Part shown: piece after piece, positions 52,314 to 61,800 of the stretch | Layout of the letters: the number at the start of each line of letters is the position of its first letter | How positions within the stretch are numbered: the first letter of the stretch is position 1 | NCBI RefSeq assembly: GCF_023231945.1 | Contig: NZ_JAJLJH010000008.1 | Span: 124,001-188,000, forward strand | Source: Scleromatobacter humisilvae | GTDB taxonomy: Bacteria; Pseudomonadota; Gammaproteobacteria; Burkholderiales; Burkholderiaceae_C | Direction: 5' to 3' | Length of the DNA stretch: 64,000 bases | The notes under the pieces: generated by a model | The model's database searches: none | Seen by the model: the letters and a program-made list of their open reading frames with translations, nothing else | What the model was told of the DNA's origin: nothing | Made by a program: the position numbers and the translations under genes

Positions 52314-53272
52314 GCGTCGTTCCCGGCAAGAATGGACATCACGGCCATGCGCACGGCGATGCCGAACGTGACCTGCGGCAGGATGACGCTGTGCGGGCCG
52401 TCGGCCACGCGCGAGTCGATCTCCACGCCGCGATTGATCGGGCCCGGGTGCATCACGATCGCGTCCGGCTTGGCGAGCGCAAGGATCTCCTCGGTCAGGC
52501 CGTAGCTCTTGAAGTACTCGCCCGCGCTGGGCAGCATCGCGCCGCTCATGCGCTCGTTCTGCAGCCGCAGCATGATGATGACGTCGGCGTCCTTCACGCC
52601 CTCGCGCATGTCGTGGCAGACGCGCACGCCCATCTCGCGCAGGTCGCCCGGCACCAGCGTCTTCGGGCCGACGGCGCGGATCTCGGGCACGCCCAGCGTG
52701 GTGAGCGCGTGGATGTCGGAGCGCGCGACGCGCGAGTGCACGATGTCGCCGACGATGGCCACCGTCAGCTCGTTGAACGACTTCTTGTAGTGCCGGATCG
52801 TGTACATGTCCAGCAGGCCCTGCGTCGGGTGCGCGTGGCGGCCGTCGCCGGCGTTGACCACGTGCACGTGCGGCGCGCAGTGCTTGGCGATCAGGTACGG
52901 CGCGCCCGACTCGCTGTGGCGCACGACGAACATGTCCGCGTGCATCGCCGACAGGTTGGCGATGGTGTCCAGCAGGCTCTCGCCCTTGGAGGCCGACGAC
53001 TTCGCGATGTCGAGGTTGATCACGTCGGCGGACAGCCGCTTGGCCGCGATCTCGAACGTGGTGCGCGTGCGCGTCGAGTTCTCGAAGAACAGGTTGAACA
53101 CGCTCTTGCCGCGCAGCAGCGGGACTTTCTTGACGTCCCGATCGTTGACCGAAAGAAATGTTCCGGCGGTGTCCAGGATCTGCGTCAGGATGGCGCGCGG
53201 CAGGCCCTCGATGGACAGCAGGTGGATCAGCTCGCCGTGGGCGTTGAGCTGCGGATTTCGTCGCGCGAGCAT
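52310..53272 (-). CDS. pyrB: Aspartate carbamoyltransferase catalytic subunit
   Basis: 320 residues. The carbamoyl-phosphate motif [25 protein letters not shown] and [12 protein letters not shown] are diagnostic. It condenses carbamoyl phosphate with aspartate in the first committed step of pyrimidine synthesis. It overlaps pyrR (TGATG) and pyrC' (ATGA). No pyrI is present, in line with a PyrB-PyrC' holoenzyme. Confidence 0.98.
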   Translation of the reverse strand: MLARRNPQLNAHGELIHLLSIEGLPRAILTQILDTAGTFLSVNDRDVKKVPLLRGKSVFNLFFENSTRTRTTFEIAAKRLSADVINLDIAKSSASKGESLLDTIANLSAMHADMFVVRHSESGAPYLIAKHCAPHVHVVNAGDGRHAHPTQGLLDMYTIRHYKKSFNELTVAIVGDIVHSRVARSDIHALTTLGVPEIRAVGPKTLVPGDLREMGVRVCHDMREGVKDADVIIMLRLQNERMSGAMLPSAGEYFKSYGLTEEILALAKPDAIVMHPGPINRGVEIDSRVADGPHSVILPQVTFGIAVRMAVMSILAGNDA

Positions 53273-53775
53273 CAGGTGGTCTCCTTGACGGCGAAGGTGA
53301 AGCGGCCGTCGCTCTCGCGCGCGAGCGACAGGCGCTGGTTGGCGGGCAGCGTGAGCTTGGCGGCGGCGAAGACGGGCGCGATCGGCAGCTCGCGGCCGCC
53401 GCGGTCGACCATCACCGCCAGCTCCACCGAGGCCGGCCGGCCGTAGTCGAACAGCTCGTTGACCACCGCGCGGATCGTGCGGCCGCTGGCGAGCACGTCG
53501 TCGATGAGCAGGATGCGCGCGCCGTCGATCTCGAACGGCAGCTCGGTGGTCGCCTCGACGCCGCCGAGCCCGCGCTCGCCGAAGTCGTCGCGGTGCAACG
53601 TGCTGGAGATCGTGCCGACGGGGCGGCCCGTCTTCAGGTCGGCGTTCAGGCGCTGCGCCAGCCAGGCGCCGCCCGACCAGATGCCCACGAGCACGGTGTC
53701 GGGCGTCATCAGCCGGCCGACGCCCGCGCGGAGCTCGCCGTACAGCTGCTCCGCATCCAGCAGGAGGTTTGTCAT
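53272..53775 (-). CDS. pyrR: PyrR bifunctional regulator/uracil phosphoribosyltransferase
   Basis: 167 residues, ATG at 53775 overlapping the ruvX stop (ATGA). The PRPP-binding loop [25 protein letters not shown] is clear, along with [12 protein letters not shown]. PyrR controls pyr genes in many bacteria by binding pyr mRNA. Here it lies inside the operon, and I see no attenuator-like leader, so it may act mainly as an enzyme. Confidence 0.93.
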   Translation of the reverse strand: MTNLLLDAEQLYGELRAGVGRLMTPDTVLVGIWSGGAWLAQRLNADLKTGRPVGTISSTLHRDDFGERGLGGVEATTELPFEIDGARILLIDDVLASGRTIRAVVNELFDYGRPASVELAVMVDRGGRELPIAPVFAAAKLTLPANQRLSLARESDGRFTFAVKETT

Positions 53776-54191
53776 TCGTTTTCTCTGAAGAACTGTTCGA
53801 GGATCAGTGCCGCCGCGGCCGAGTCCGCGTCGCGCGCGCCGGCCGACTCCACATCGACGGTGGTGTAGCGCTCGTCGACCTCGTGCACCGGCAGCCGGAA
53901 GCGCCCGTGGAGCTGGCGCCCGAACTTGCGGGCGCGGACGGTATTGTCGTGCTCGGCGCCGTCCGGATGGAAGGGCACGCCGATCACCAGGGCATCGGGC
54001 GACCATTCCTTGATCAGCGCCTCGATGGCCTTGAAGCGGGCATCGCCTTCGAGCGCGAGCGTGCGCAGCGGCTGCGTCAGCTTCATCAGCGTGTTGCCGG
54101 TGGCGACGCCGACGCGCTTCGTGCCGTAGTCGAAAGCCAGGAACGAACGGACAGCGCGGCTTCCGCTCGCGGCGGGCGCCTGCTCCGTCAT
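53772..54191 (-). CDS. ruvX: Putative pre-16S rRNA nuclease YqgF/RuvX
   Basis: 139 residues, ATG overlapping the algH stop (ATGA). RNase H-like fold with [16 protein letters not shown] at the start, [23 protein letters not shown] in the middle and [12 protein letters not shown] carrying a catalytic acid. YqgF completes 16S rRNA 5' ends and has been linked to Holliday junction handling. Standard length. Confidence 0.95.
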   Translation of the reverse strand: MTEQAPAASGSRAVRSFLAFDYGTKRVGVATGNTLMKLTQPLRTLALEGDARFKAIEALIKEWSPDALVIGVPFHPDGAEHDNTVRARKFGRQLHGRFRLPVHEVDERYTTVDVESAGARDADSAAAALILEQFFRENE

Positions 54192-54763
54192 GCGTGCCCG
54201 GCCTCTTGGCTCAGCATGCGCGGGTCGATCCCCAGCAGGGCGAGCGCGCGTTCGTAGCGCTTCTCGATCGGCGTGTCGAAGATGATCTCGGGCGCGGCGT
54301 CGACGTTGAGCCAGCCGTTGCGGCCCAGTTCGTCCTCCAGCTGGCCGGTGGCCCAGCCGCTGTAGCCGAGCGTGACCAGCACGCGGCGCGGGCCGTTGCC
54401 CACGGCCATGGCCTCGAGCACGTCCTTGCTGGTGGTCATCTCGAGGCCGCCGGGCACCGACAACGTCGAGTTGTACTGGGTCGAGCCCTCCATGCGCTCG
54501 TGCAGCACGAAGCCGCGCTCGGTCTGCACCGGGCCGCCGTAGAACACGGGCTGCTCGGCGAGGTCGTCGCTGCTGAGCGTGAGGTCGACCTTCTCGAACA
54601 GGTTGCGCAGGCGGATGTCCACCGGCTTGTTGATCATCAGCCCGAGCGCGCCCTTCTCGCTGTGCTCGCACAGGTAGACGACGGCGCCCGCGAACGCCTC
54701 GTCCACCATCCCGGGCATCGCGATGAGGAACTGGTTGGTCAGGTTGATCGGTTCGGAGGCCAT
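54188..54763 (-). CDS. algH: UPF0301/AlgH (YqgE) family protein
   Basis: 191 residues from the ATG at 54763 (MASEPINLTNQFLIAMPGM); an upstream start at 54817 would overlap the photolyase gene. Family blocks are GALGLMINKP, FYGGPVQTERGFVLHE and LVTLGYSGWATGQLEDELGRNGWL. The fold is known but the function is not; AlgH affects alginate genes in Pseudomonas. It is first in the minus-strand operon and divergent from phrB, with 41 bases between the starts. Confidence 0.95.
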   Translation of the reverse strand: MASEPINLTNQFLIAMPGMVDEAFAGAVVYLCEHSEKGALGLMINKPVDIRLRNLFEKVDLTLSSDDLAEQPVFYGGPVQTERGFVLHERMEGSTQYNSTLSVPGGLEMTTSKDVLEAMAVGNGPRRVLVTLGYSGWATGQLEDELGRNGWLNVDAAPEIIFDTPIEKRYERALALLGIDPRMLSQEAGHA

Positions 54764-54804
54764 TGCGGCGATTTTAGGACAGCCCCGGGCCACAATCGCC
54801 CGCC

Positions 54805-56319
54805 ATGGAGATCTCACACGGCAAACGCGCGCTGGTCTGGTTCAGGCGCGACCTGCGCGTCGCCGACCACCCCGCCCTCGCGCACGCGCTGCGCACGTCG
54901 GAGGCCGTCTGGTGCGCCTTCGTGCTCGACAAGGCCATCCTGGCCGGCCTGCCGCCCGACGACCGCCGCGTCGCGTTCATTCGTGCCAGCCTGGTCGACC
55001 TGGACGAGCAGATCGCCGCGCTGTCCGGCGGCCGCGCCCGGCTGATCGTGCGTCACGCCGACGCCGCCGACGAGATCCCGCGGCTGGCCGCGGAACTCGA
55101 CGTGGAGGCCGTCCATTTCCACCGCGACGACGAACCCGCCGCGCGCGCGCGGGACGCCCGCGTGTACGAGCAGCTGCGCGCGGACGGGCGCGCGATGCAC
55201 GGCTTCAAGGATCACGTGATCTTCGAGCGCCGGGAGATCCTCACCGGCGCCGGCACGCCCTACGGCGTCTTCACGCCCTACAAGAACGCGTGGCTGAAGG
55301 CGCTGCATGCGCGGCCCGAGCTGCTGGGTGATTGCGGCAGCGACGTCGACGGCCGTGCGCTCGCAGCGGCACCGCGCGGCCCGTGGAAGGATGGCGCGGC
55401 CGTTCCGGCGCTCGAGGAGTTCGGCTTCTCGCATCGGGCGACAACGCCGCAGGACGACCCTGGCCTCCGGCCGGGGGCGACCGGTGGCGAGGCCTTGCTC
55501 GACGAGTTCGTCGACCGCATCGACGACTACGACGCCACGCGCGACTTCCCCGCGACGCCCGGCCCCAGCCACCTCGGCATCCACCTGCGCTTCGGCACGC
55601 TGTCGCTGCGCCGGCTGGTCACGCTCGCGAGCCAGCGCGTCGAGGGCGGCAGCCGCGGCGCGCAGACCTGGCTGTCCGAACTGGTCTGGCGCGACTTCTA
55701 CCACCAGGTGCTGTTCCACCATCCGCACGTCGTCGGCCACGCATATCGCGCCGACTGCGACGCGATACGCTGGGAGCAGGGTGAGCACGCCGACGCGCAC
55801 TTCGCCGCCTGGTGCGAGGGCCGCACCGGCTATCCGCTGGTCGACGCCGGCATGCGCCAGATCAACGCCACCGGCTACATGCACAACCGGCTGCGCATGA
55901 TCACGGCCAGCTTCCTGACCAAGGATCTCGGCGTGTCGTGGCAGCGCGGCGAGGCCTACTTCGCGCGGCACCTCAACGACTTCGAGCTGGCCTCCAACAA
56001 CGGCGGCTGGCAGTGGGCCGCGTCGACGGGCTGCGATGCGCAGCCGTGGTTCCGCATCTTCAACCCGGTGACGCAGAGCGAGCGCTTCGACCCGCAGGGC
56101 GCCTTCATCCGGCGCTGGGTGCCGGAGCTCGCGAAGCTCCACGGCAAGGCGATCCACGCGCCGTGGACGGCCAAGCCGGCCGAACTCGCCGCGGTGGGGC
56201 TGGCGCTGGGGCGCGACTATCCGCAGCCCATCGTCGACCACGACGTCGCGCGCGAGAAGACGCTGGCGCGCTTCGGCTCGCGCGGCAGCGGCTCGCCGGT
56301 CATTTCCGCGGGCGATTGA
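54805..56319 (+). CDS. phrB: Class I CPD photolyase (cryptochrome/photolyase family)
   Basis: 504 residues, ATG at 54805. An N-terminal antenna (Rossmann) domain (ALVWFRRDLRVADHPALAHAL) is followed by a helical FAD domain with WLSELVWRDFYHQVLFHHPHV, GYPLVDAGMRQINATGYMHNRLRM and NNGGWQWAASTGCDAQPWFRIFNP, the last diagnostic for repair-competent photolyases. It uses blue light to split cyclobutane pyrimidine dimers. It overlaps the convergent unknown gene by 20 bases. Confidence 0.96.
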   Translation: MEISHGKRALVWFRRDLRVADHPALAHALRTSEAVWCAFVLDKAILAGLPPDDRRVAFIRASLVDLDEQIAALSGGRARLIVRHADAADEIPRLAAELDVEAVHFHRDDEPAARARDARVYEQLRADGRAMHGFKDHVIFERREILTGAGTPYGVFTPYKNAWLKALHARPELLGDCGSDVDGRALAAAPRGPWKDGAAVPALEEFGFSHRATTPQDDPGLRPGATGGEALLDEFVDRIDDYDATRDFPATPGPSHLGIHLRFGTLSLRRLVTLASQRVEGGSRGAQTWLSELVWRDFYHQVLFHHPHVVGHAYRADCDAIRWEQGEHADAHFAAWCEGRTGYPLVDAGMRQINATGYMHNRLRMITASFLTKDLGVSWQRGEAYFARHLNDFELASNNGGWQWAASTGCDAQPWFRIFNPVTQSERFDPQGAFIRRWVPELAKLHGKAIHAPWTAKPAELAAVGLALGRDYPQPIVDHDVAREKTLARFGSRGSGSPVISAGD

Positions 56320-57577
56320 GCTCGTCGCCCTCGAACCAGATCGCGTCGCGGCTCGGCGTCGCGACGAACGGCCGGCGTTCGACGACGCCGTTGTCGTAAT
56401 CCAGCTCGATGTTGTAGCCATCGAGCTTGTACGTGCCAGAGCGGCTGGACACCGGGCGTCCTCCGGGGCGACTGCGCGAGGTCGCGAAGTTGCCGCCGCC
56501 CATGTTGGAGGTCGTGCCGTTGTCGTCGCTGTGGATCGCGCCGCCCACCGTGGCGCCGCCAGTGGCGCTGCCGACGACGCTGCGGTTGGCGCTCTTGAGG
56601 AAATGGCCGTCGCGGCTGAACTGCACCGACCAGTTCGACTGCGACACTGAATACATCGTCGAATAAGCCGAGAAGCCCCGATACTCGCCGTCCAGCATCT
56701 CGCCCGGGCGCGCCGGCTGGCGCAAGGAGCTGGCGTCCAGTACGCAGTTGTACTGGTTGGGCCAGGCCAGGCGATAGGACGTGCCCTCGCGCTTCCAGCG
56801 GCCCCACAGGTCGGGCTCGCCCTTCTTCGCGGCGGCAACGTCGATGTCGCCGAACTGCACCGGCGGCAGCCCGTCCCGGAAGCTGCCGTCCTTGAGCAAG
56901 AGGTAGAAGTAGGTGTGGACCTGCATCGTCATGCCGGCCTGCTCGTTGCGCCAGAACATGAGCACGGCCTCGATCTGGGACGGCTTGACGCCGGTGCCGG
57001 GCTGGGCGGTCTCGAACGCATAGTCGCGCCTGGGCGGCTGCGCGGCCGCGGACGCCGCCACCGCCGCTGGCACCGCGGCGGTCGCCGGCGGCGCCGAATC
57101 GCGGCAGGCATTGGTGACGACGGCGAACGCCGCATCGACGACGGCCTTGCGGGTGGATGCATCGTCGGGAAACACCATCTCCGCGAACAGGACGCGGTGG
57201 TCGGCACGCTGGCAGCCGACGCGCACCAGCGCCAGGCGCGCGCCGGCGCCGTCGCGCCCGGCCGCCATCGCGACATGCAACGTCGGCAGCGGCGCCGGCG
57301 AGCTGGCGCTGAACTTCTGGGCCAGCACGCCCTGCATCGGCCGCGCGATGCGCGCATCGAACCAGGCGTCGAAGCTGGCGGGCGCCGTCTCGACGGCGAA
57401 CAGGCGCAGCTCGGCATGATGGCCGCCGTGCTCGAACTCGTAGAGCTGCACGTCGCTGGCGGCGTGCGTCGTCCAGCCGTCGGGCGCGGGCGGCGCCGCG
57501 TGTGCGAGGGTGCTGCAGGCGAGCAACGCCGCGGCGACGAAGAGAGGACGTTGGAACGGGGTCGTCTGCAGGCTCAT
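56300..57577 (-). CDS. Secreted protein of unknown function
   Basis: 425 residues with a signal peptide (LFVAAALLACSTLAHA). The first 150 mature residues include DVQLYEFEHGGHHAELRLFAVETAPASFDAWFDARIARPMQG and one Cys pair (GCQRADHR, TNACRDS). An Ala/Pro linker (about 165-185) leads to a beta-rich half (MTMQVHTYFYLLLKDGSFRDGLPP, SNWSVQFSRDGHFLKSANRSVVG, GTYKLDGYNIELDYDNGVVERRPF) that ends near IWFEGDELNR. A lipocalin-like or METTL-unrelated beta domain is possible, but no family is recognised. It overlaps the end of phrB by 20 bases. Confidence 0.75.
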   Translation of the reverse strand: MSLQTTPFQRPLFVAAALLACSTLAHAAPPAPDGWTTHAASDVQLYEFEHGGHHAELRLFAVETAPASFDAWFDARIARPMQGVLAQKFSASSPAPLPTLHVAMAAGRDGAGARLALVRVGCQRADHRVLFAEMVFPDDASTRKAVVDAAFAVVTNACRDSAPPATAAVPAAVAASAAAQPPRRDYAFETAQPGTGVKPSQIEAVLMFWRNEQAGMTMQVHTYFYLLLKDGSFRDGLPPVQFGDIDVAAAKKGEPDLWGRWKREGTSYRLAWPNQYNCVLDASSLRQPARPGEMLDGEYRGFSAYSTMYSVSQSNWSVQFSRDGHFLKSANRSVVGSATGGATVGGAIHSDDNGTTSNMGGGNFATSRSRPGGRPVSSRSGTYKLDGYNIELDYDNGVVERRPFVATPSRDAIWFEGDELNRPRK

Positions 57578-57716
57578 CGGACGCGTGGGCTGTTTGAACA
57601 GCGCGCACTGTCGTCGAGGCCGGTGGGTGTTGACTACCCCACGATGCAGGGATGGAAGTCGGCGAAGCGCCGGTCAGAGCGGCCGTCGCCGGTCGGGCGC
57701 TGCGACGCCCGCGCGG

Positions 57717-58745
57717 TCAGAACAGCTCGACGTCGCTGACGCGCGTGCCGTCCTCGATGATGCCCTTGCGCATCAGCTCGGCGTGGTTGCTCACCTGGTC
57801 GCGGCCGTTGTGCTTGGCGTGGTACACGGCGCGGTCGGCGCGCTCGAAGGCGGCGGCGGGGGTGTCGCCGACCTCGATGGCCGTGAAGCCGACGCTGACG
57901 GTGATCTTGCCGGCCTGCGGGAACGGATACTCGCCGACGACGTGGCGGAAGCGCTCGAACGCGGCGGCGGCGTCGCCCTCGTCGTTGCACAGCAGCAGCA
58001 CGACGAACTCCTCGCCCCCGAAGCGATAGAGCTGGTCGGAGAAGCGAAACGCGCCGCGCATGATGCGCGACAGCAGCAGCAGCACTTCGTCGCCGATCAG
58101 GTGGCCGAAGCGGTCGTTGACGGTCTTGAAGTGGTCGATGTCGACCACGCCCAGCCAGTAGCGCGAGCCCGATGCATGGCGGCGCTCGCCCTCGTCGAGC
58201 TTGGCGTCAAGCAGCGGCAGCGACGACACCTTGTAGAAGCTGTCGTCGAAGATCTTGCGATTGAGCAGGCCCGTCAGCGTGTCGCGCTCGCTGTAGTCGA
58301 GCAGCGTCTGCACGTTGCGGTAGATGCGCAGCACGCCGAACACCAGGCGGCGCGACTTGGTGCCGATGCCGCGGGTGTTCTGGATCTCGATGACGCCGAC
58401 GGCGCCGGTGTCGGACATCACCGGGAACAGCGTCGTGATGATGCCGTCGACCCGCGTCTCGATGATCTTGCCGGTGGTCAGGCACTCGAGCCAGGTCGGG
58501 CGCTCGACGGCGCGCGGCAGCGAATCCAGGTCGACCCAGGCCGGGTCGGCGGTGGCCGCCGGCGAATCCGCCAGCAGGGCCGCACGCGTCAGCCAGCGCT
58601 CCTCGCCCTGGTCACCCACCAGCCGGTAGACGGCCACACGCTGGGGCGCGAGGAAATCGCGCATGGCGTGCGCCAGGCTGACGTCGAGCGTGTCGCGGTC
58701 GCGCAGCCCGGTCAGCGAGGCAAGGTGATCAATGATTTCCGACAT
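57717..58745 (-). CDS. GAF-type diguanylate cyclase (GGDEF)
   Basis: 342 residues, ATG at 58745. A GAF-like sensor (about 15-150, with VIEIQNTRGIG) is followed by a GGDEF domain (about 165-325) with GGEEF at 243-247 and an RFSD inhibitory site just before it. No membrane segment is seen, so it is cytosolic. All synthase motifs are intact (RDTLTGLLNRKIFDDSF, VVDIDHFKTVNDRFGH). It lies 105 bases downstream of the PilL/ChpA gene and may be co-transcribed, which would tie c-di-GMP to type IV pilus control. Confidence 0.93.
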   Translation of the reverse strand: MSEIIDHLASLTGLRDRDTLDVSLAHAMRDFLAPQRVAVYRLVGDQGEERWLTRAALLADSPAATADPAWVDLDSLPRAVERPTWLECLTTGKIIETRVDGIITTLFPVMSDTGAVGVIEIQNTRGIGTKSRRLVFGVLRIYRNVQTLLDYSERDTLTGLLNRKIFDDSFYKVSSLPLLDAKLDEGERRHASGSRYWLGVVDIDHFKTVNDRFGHLIGDEVLLLLSRIMRGAFRFSDQLYRFGGEEFVVLLLCNDEGDAAAAFERFRHVVGEYPFPQAGKITVSVGFTAIEVGDTPAAAFERADRAVYHAKHNGRDQVSNHAELMRKGIIEDGTRVSDVELF

Positions 58746-58850
58746 GGATTTTTGGAGCGGTGATCCCTGTTATCGGTCGAGTATCTCCCCGACTGAAATA
58801 CGGAATTCGCGAGGCCCCCCGGCGAATATGCCGGAATTGTTCACGGATTC

Positions 58851-61800
58851 TCAGGCAGGCATCGTCTTCGCGACATTCTCCTGGATCAGTCCAATCAGTT
58901 GCTCCTCATCATACGGCTTGCCGAGATAGTGGTCGGCACCGAGCTGGATGGCCAGGTCGCGATGCTTCTGCGCGATGCGCGACGTGATCATGATCACCGG
59001 CAGGCCCTGCCAGCGCGGATCGTGGCGCACGTTGCGCAGCAGGTCGAAGCCGTCCATGCGCGGCATTTCGATGTCGGTCAGCATGACGGCCGGACGCTCG
59101 ACCTCGAGCTGCTCCAGCGCATCGAGGCCGTCCTTGGCCACGGTGACGCGGAAACCTTCGCGGGTCAGCAGGCGCTGCGTGACGCGGCGCACGGTCAGCG
59201 AATCGTCGACCACCAGCACCAGCGGCGCCTTGGCTTCCTGGACTTCCTCGACCACCACCGGCACGTGCGGCGCGCCGGCCTCCGCTGTCGGACGCTGGCC
59301 GTACACGGCCGCGAGCGCCACCGGGTTGTAGATGGGCACGACCTCGCCGGTGGCCAGCAGCGACATGCCTGCCAGGCCCGGCAGGCGCGCCAGCTGCGGC
59401 CCCAGGTTCTTGACGACCACTTCCTGGTTGCCCACGACCTGGTCGACGTGCAGCGCGACGCGTTGTTCGGCGCTTCGCACCAGCACGATGGAGGTGGTCT
59501 TGCCGGCCAGCACGCCGTGCGGCGTGGACTGCAGCAGCGCGCCGAGCCAGAAGAACGGCACGTCGTTGGCGCCGTCGCGGAACACGCCGCTCAAATAGGC
59601 TTGTTCGACGTCGGCGTTGGGGGTGCGGCGCACCACCTCCACCAGCGAGGCCGGCATGGCGACGGTGAGGTCGCCACAGCGCAGCTGCACGACGCGCGTG
59701 ACGGCCGTGGTCAGCGGCAGCAACAGCGTGAAGGCCGTGCCGCGGCCCGCGGCCGAGGCGGTCTCGATGCGGCCGCCGAGCGCCGTGATGTCGGTGCGCA
59801 CGGCGTCCATGCCGACGCCGCGGCCGGCCAGTTCCGTCACCTCGTCCGTGGTGGTGAAGCCCGGCGTGAAGATCAGGTTGGCCAGCTCGGCGTCGGTCGG
59901 GGTCGCGTCGGGCGCGATCAGGCCGTTCTGGCGCCCGCGCGCCTCGATGCGCTGCAGGTTCAGGCCCGAGCCGTCGTCGCGGATCTGGATCCGCACCTCG
60001 TTGCCTTGCTGCGCCAGCGTGACGTCGATCGTGCCGACCGGATCCTTGTCCTGCGCGCGGCGCGCGTCCGGCGACTCGATGCCGTGCACGACGGCGTTGC
60101 GCAGCAAGTGCTCGAACGCGCCGGCCATGCGGTCCAGCACGCTTCGATCCAGCTCGATGGACGAGCCCTCGACGTTCAGGCGCACCTGCACCGAGGTTTC
60201 CTTGGCGGCCTGGCGAACGACACGATAGAGACGTTCCGACAGCGCGTCGAACGGCACCATGCGAGCGCGCAGCAGGTCTTCCGACAGCGCGCGCGTCAGG
60301 CGCGCCTGCGCGGCCATCTCGTCTTCGGCCGACTGCACCGTCTGGGTGATGCTTCGCTGCACCGTGGCCACGTCGTTGACCGACTCGGCCATCATGCGCG
60401 TCAGTTCCTGGAAGCGCGTGAAGCGGTCCATCTCGAGCGGGTCGAACTCGACCGACGAGCTCTTGCTCGCCTCGAGGCGCGACGCGATCTGCGTGTCGGC
60501 CTGCAGCTCGATGTCGCGCAGCTGGCGGCGCAGGCGATCCAGGTTTTCCGTCAGTTCGCGCAGCGACGCGCGCATCTGCGTGACGTCGCTCTCGAGACGC
60601 GAACGCGTGATCGAGACTTCGCCGGCCTGGTTGACCAGGCGGTCCAGCAGCGGCGCCTTGACGCGCACCGTGGCGGTGGCCGGATTGCCGGTGGCCGCCT
60701 CGACGACGCGCTGCACGCGCGACGGGTTGGTGGCGCTGAAGCGCGCCCAGTCGATGGTCGCGGGCGCGGCATCGGACAGCGCCTTGGGCACGAACTGGCG
60801 GATGGTCGACTCGGGCGCGGCCTCGACCGGCGCGGCCGGCACTTCCGGCACGGCGACTTCCGCCGCGGGCACCGGTTGCTCGGCGACGGGCTCGGCCACG
60901 ACGGGCGCTTCCGCCACCGGCGCGGGCGCCGGGGCAGCGACCGGCTCGGGCGCGCGCGGCGCCTTCTGCAGGCGCTGGAATTCCTCGTCGAGCGCATCGA
61001 CGCCGGTGTGCAGCATCGCCATCGTCGGCGGGTTGACCGAGCGACCGCCCACGCGTTCCTCGAACGCCGACTCCAGGCGGTGCGCCAGCTCGCCCAGTCG
61101 CATCGCGCCGGCGAGGCGGGCGCTGCCCTTGAGCGTGTGCAGCGCGCGCAGCGCCCCGAAGGCCTCGGACTGCATCTCCGGCGACTCTTCCCATGCCCGC
61201 AGGTGCGAGGCCAGCGACGGCAGCAATTCCTGCGCCTCTTCCGAGAAGATCTCGAACAGCTCGGGGTCGATCGCGTCCTGCGCGTCCAGGTCCTGCGCGA
61301 AGCCCGTGCCCTCGTCCTGCGGCTCGGCCACTTCGTGGCGCTGGCCCGGTTCGGCGCGGACGCTGTCGTCCAGCACGCTGAACTTGACGGCACCGAGGCC
61401 GGATTCGGGGATCGCGGCATGCGCCACCGGCGCGACCTCGGCGACGGGCTCCGCCGGCGCGACGGCCGCGTCGGCGGCGGCGTTGAGCGCCTCGAATTCG
61501 TCGGCGCCGATCTCGGTGTCGGGCGAATCGATGACGTCCGCCGCGGCGATCGGCAGCTCGGCGAAATGATGCTCCTCGGCCGGCGCGGCAGCCGCGTGCG
61601 CAGCCGCTTCGGCGGCAGCCACGGCGTCCGCGGCGGCCTTGGCTTCGGCGGCGGCCTGCGCGTCGGCAGCGGCTTGCGCGTCCGCCGCGGCCTTCGCCTC
61701 GGCGGCAGCCTCGGCTTCGGCGGCGGCGCGGGCTTGCGCAGCGGCCTCGGCTTCGGCAGCGGCCTGGGCCTGCGCCGCGGCCTGTTCGGCGGCGGCGGCC

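Noticed and set aside
58746-58850. A start of a plus-strand gene after the diguanylate cyclase
   Set aside because: The small plus-strand frames here (58732-58987) run into PilL and show no motif or ribosome site.
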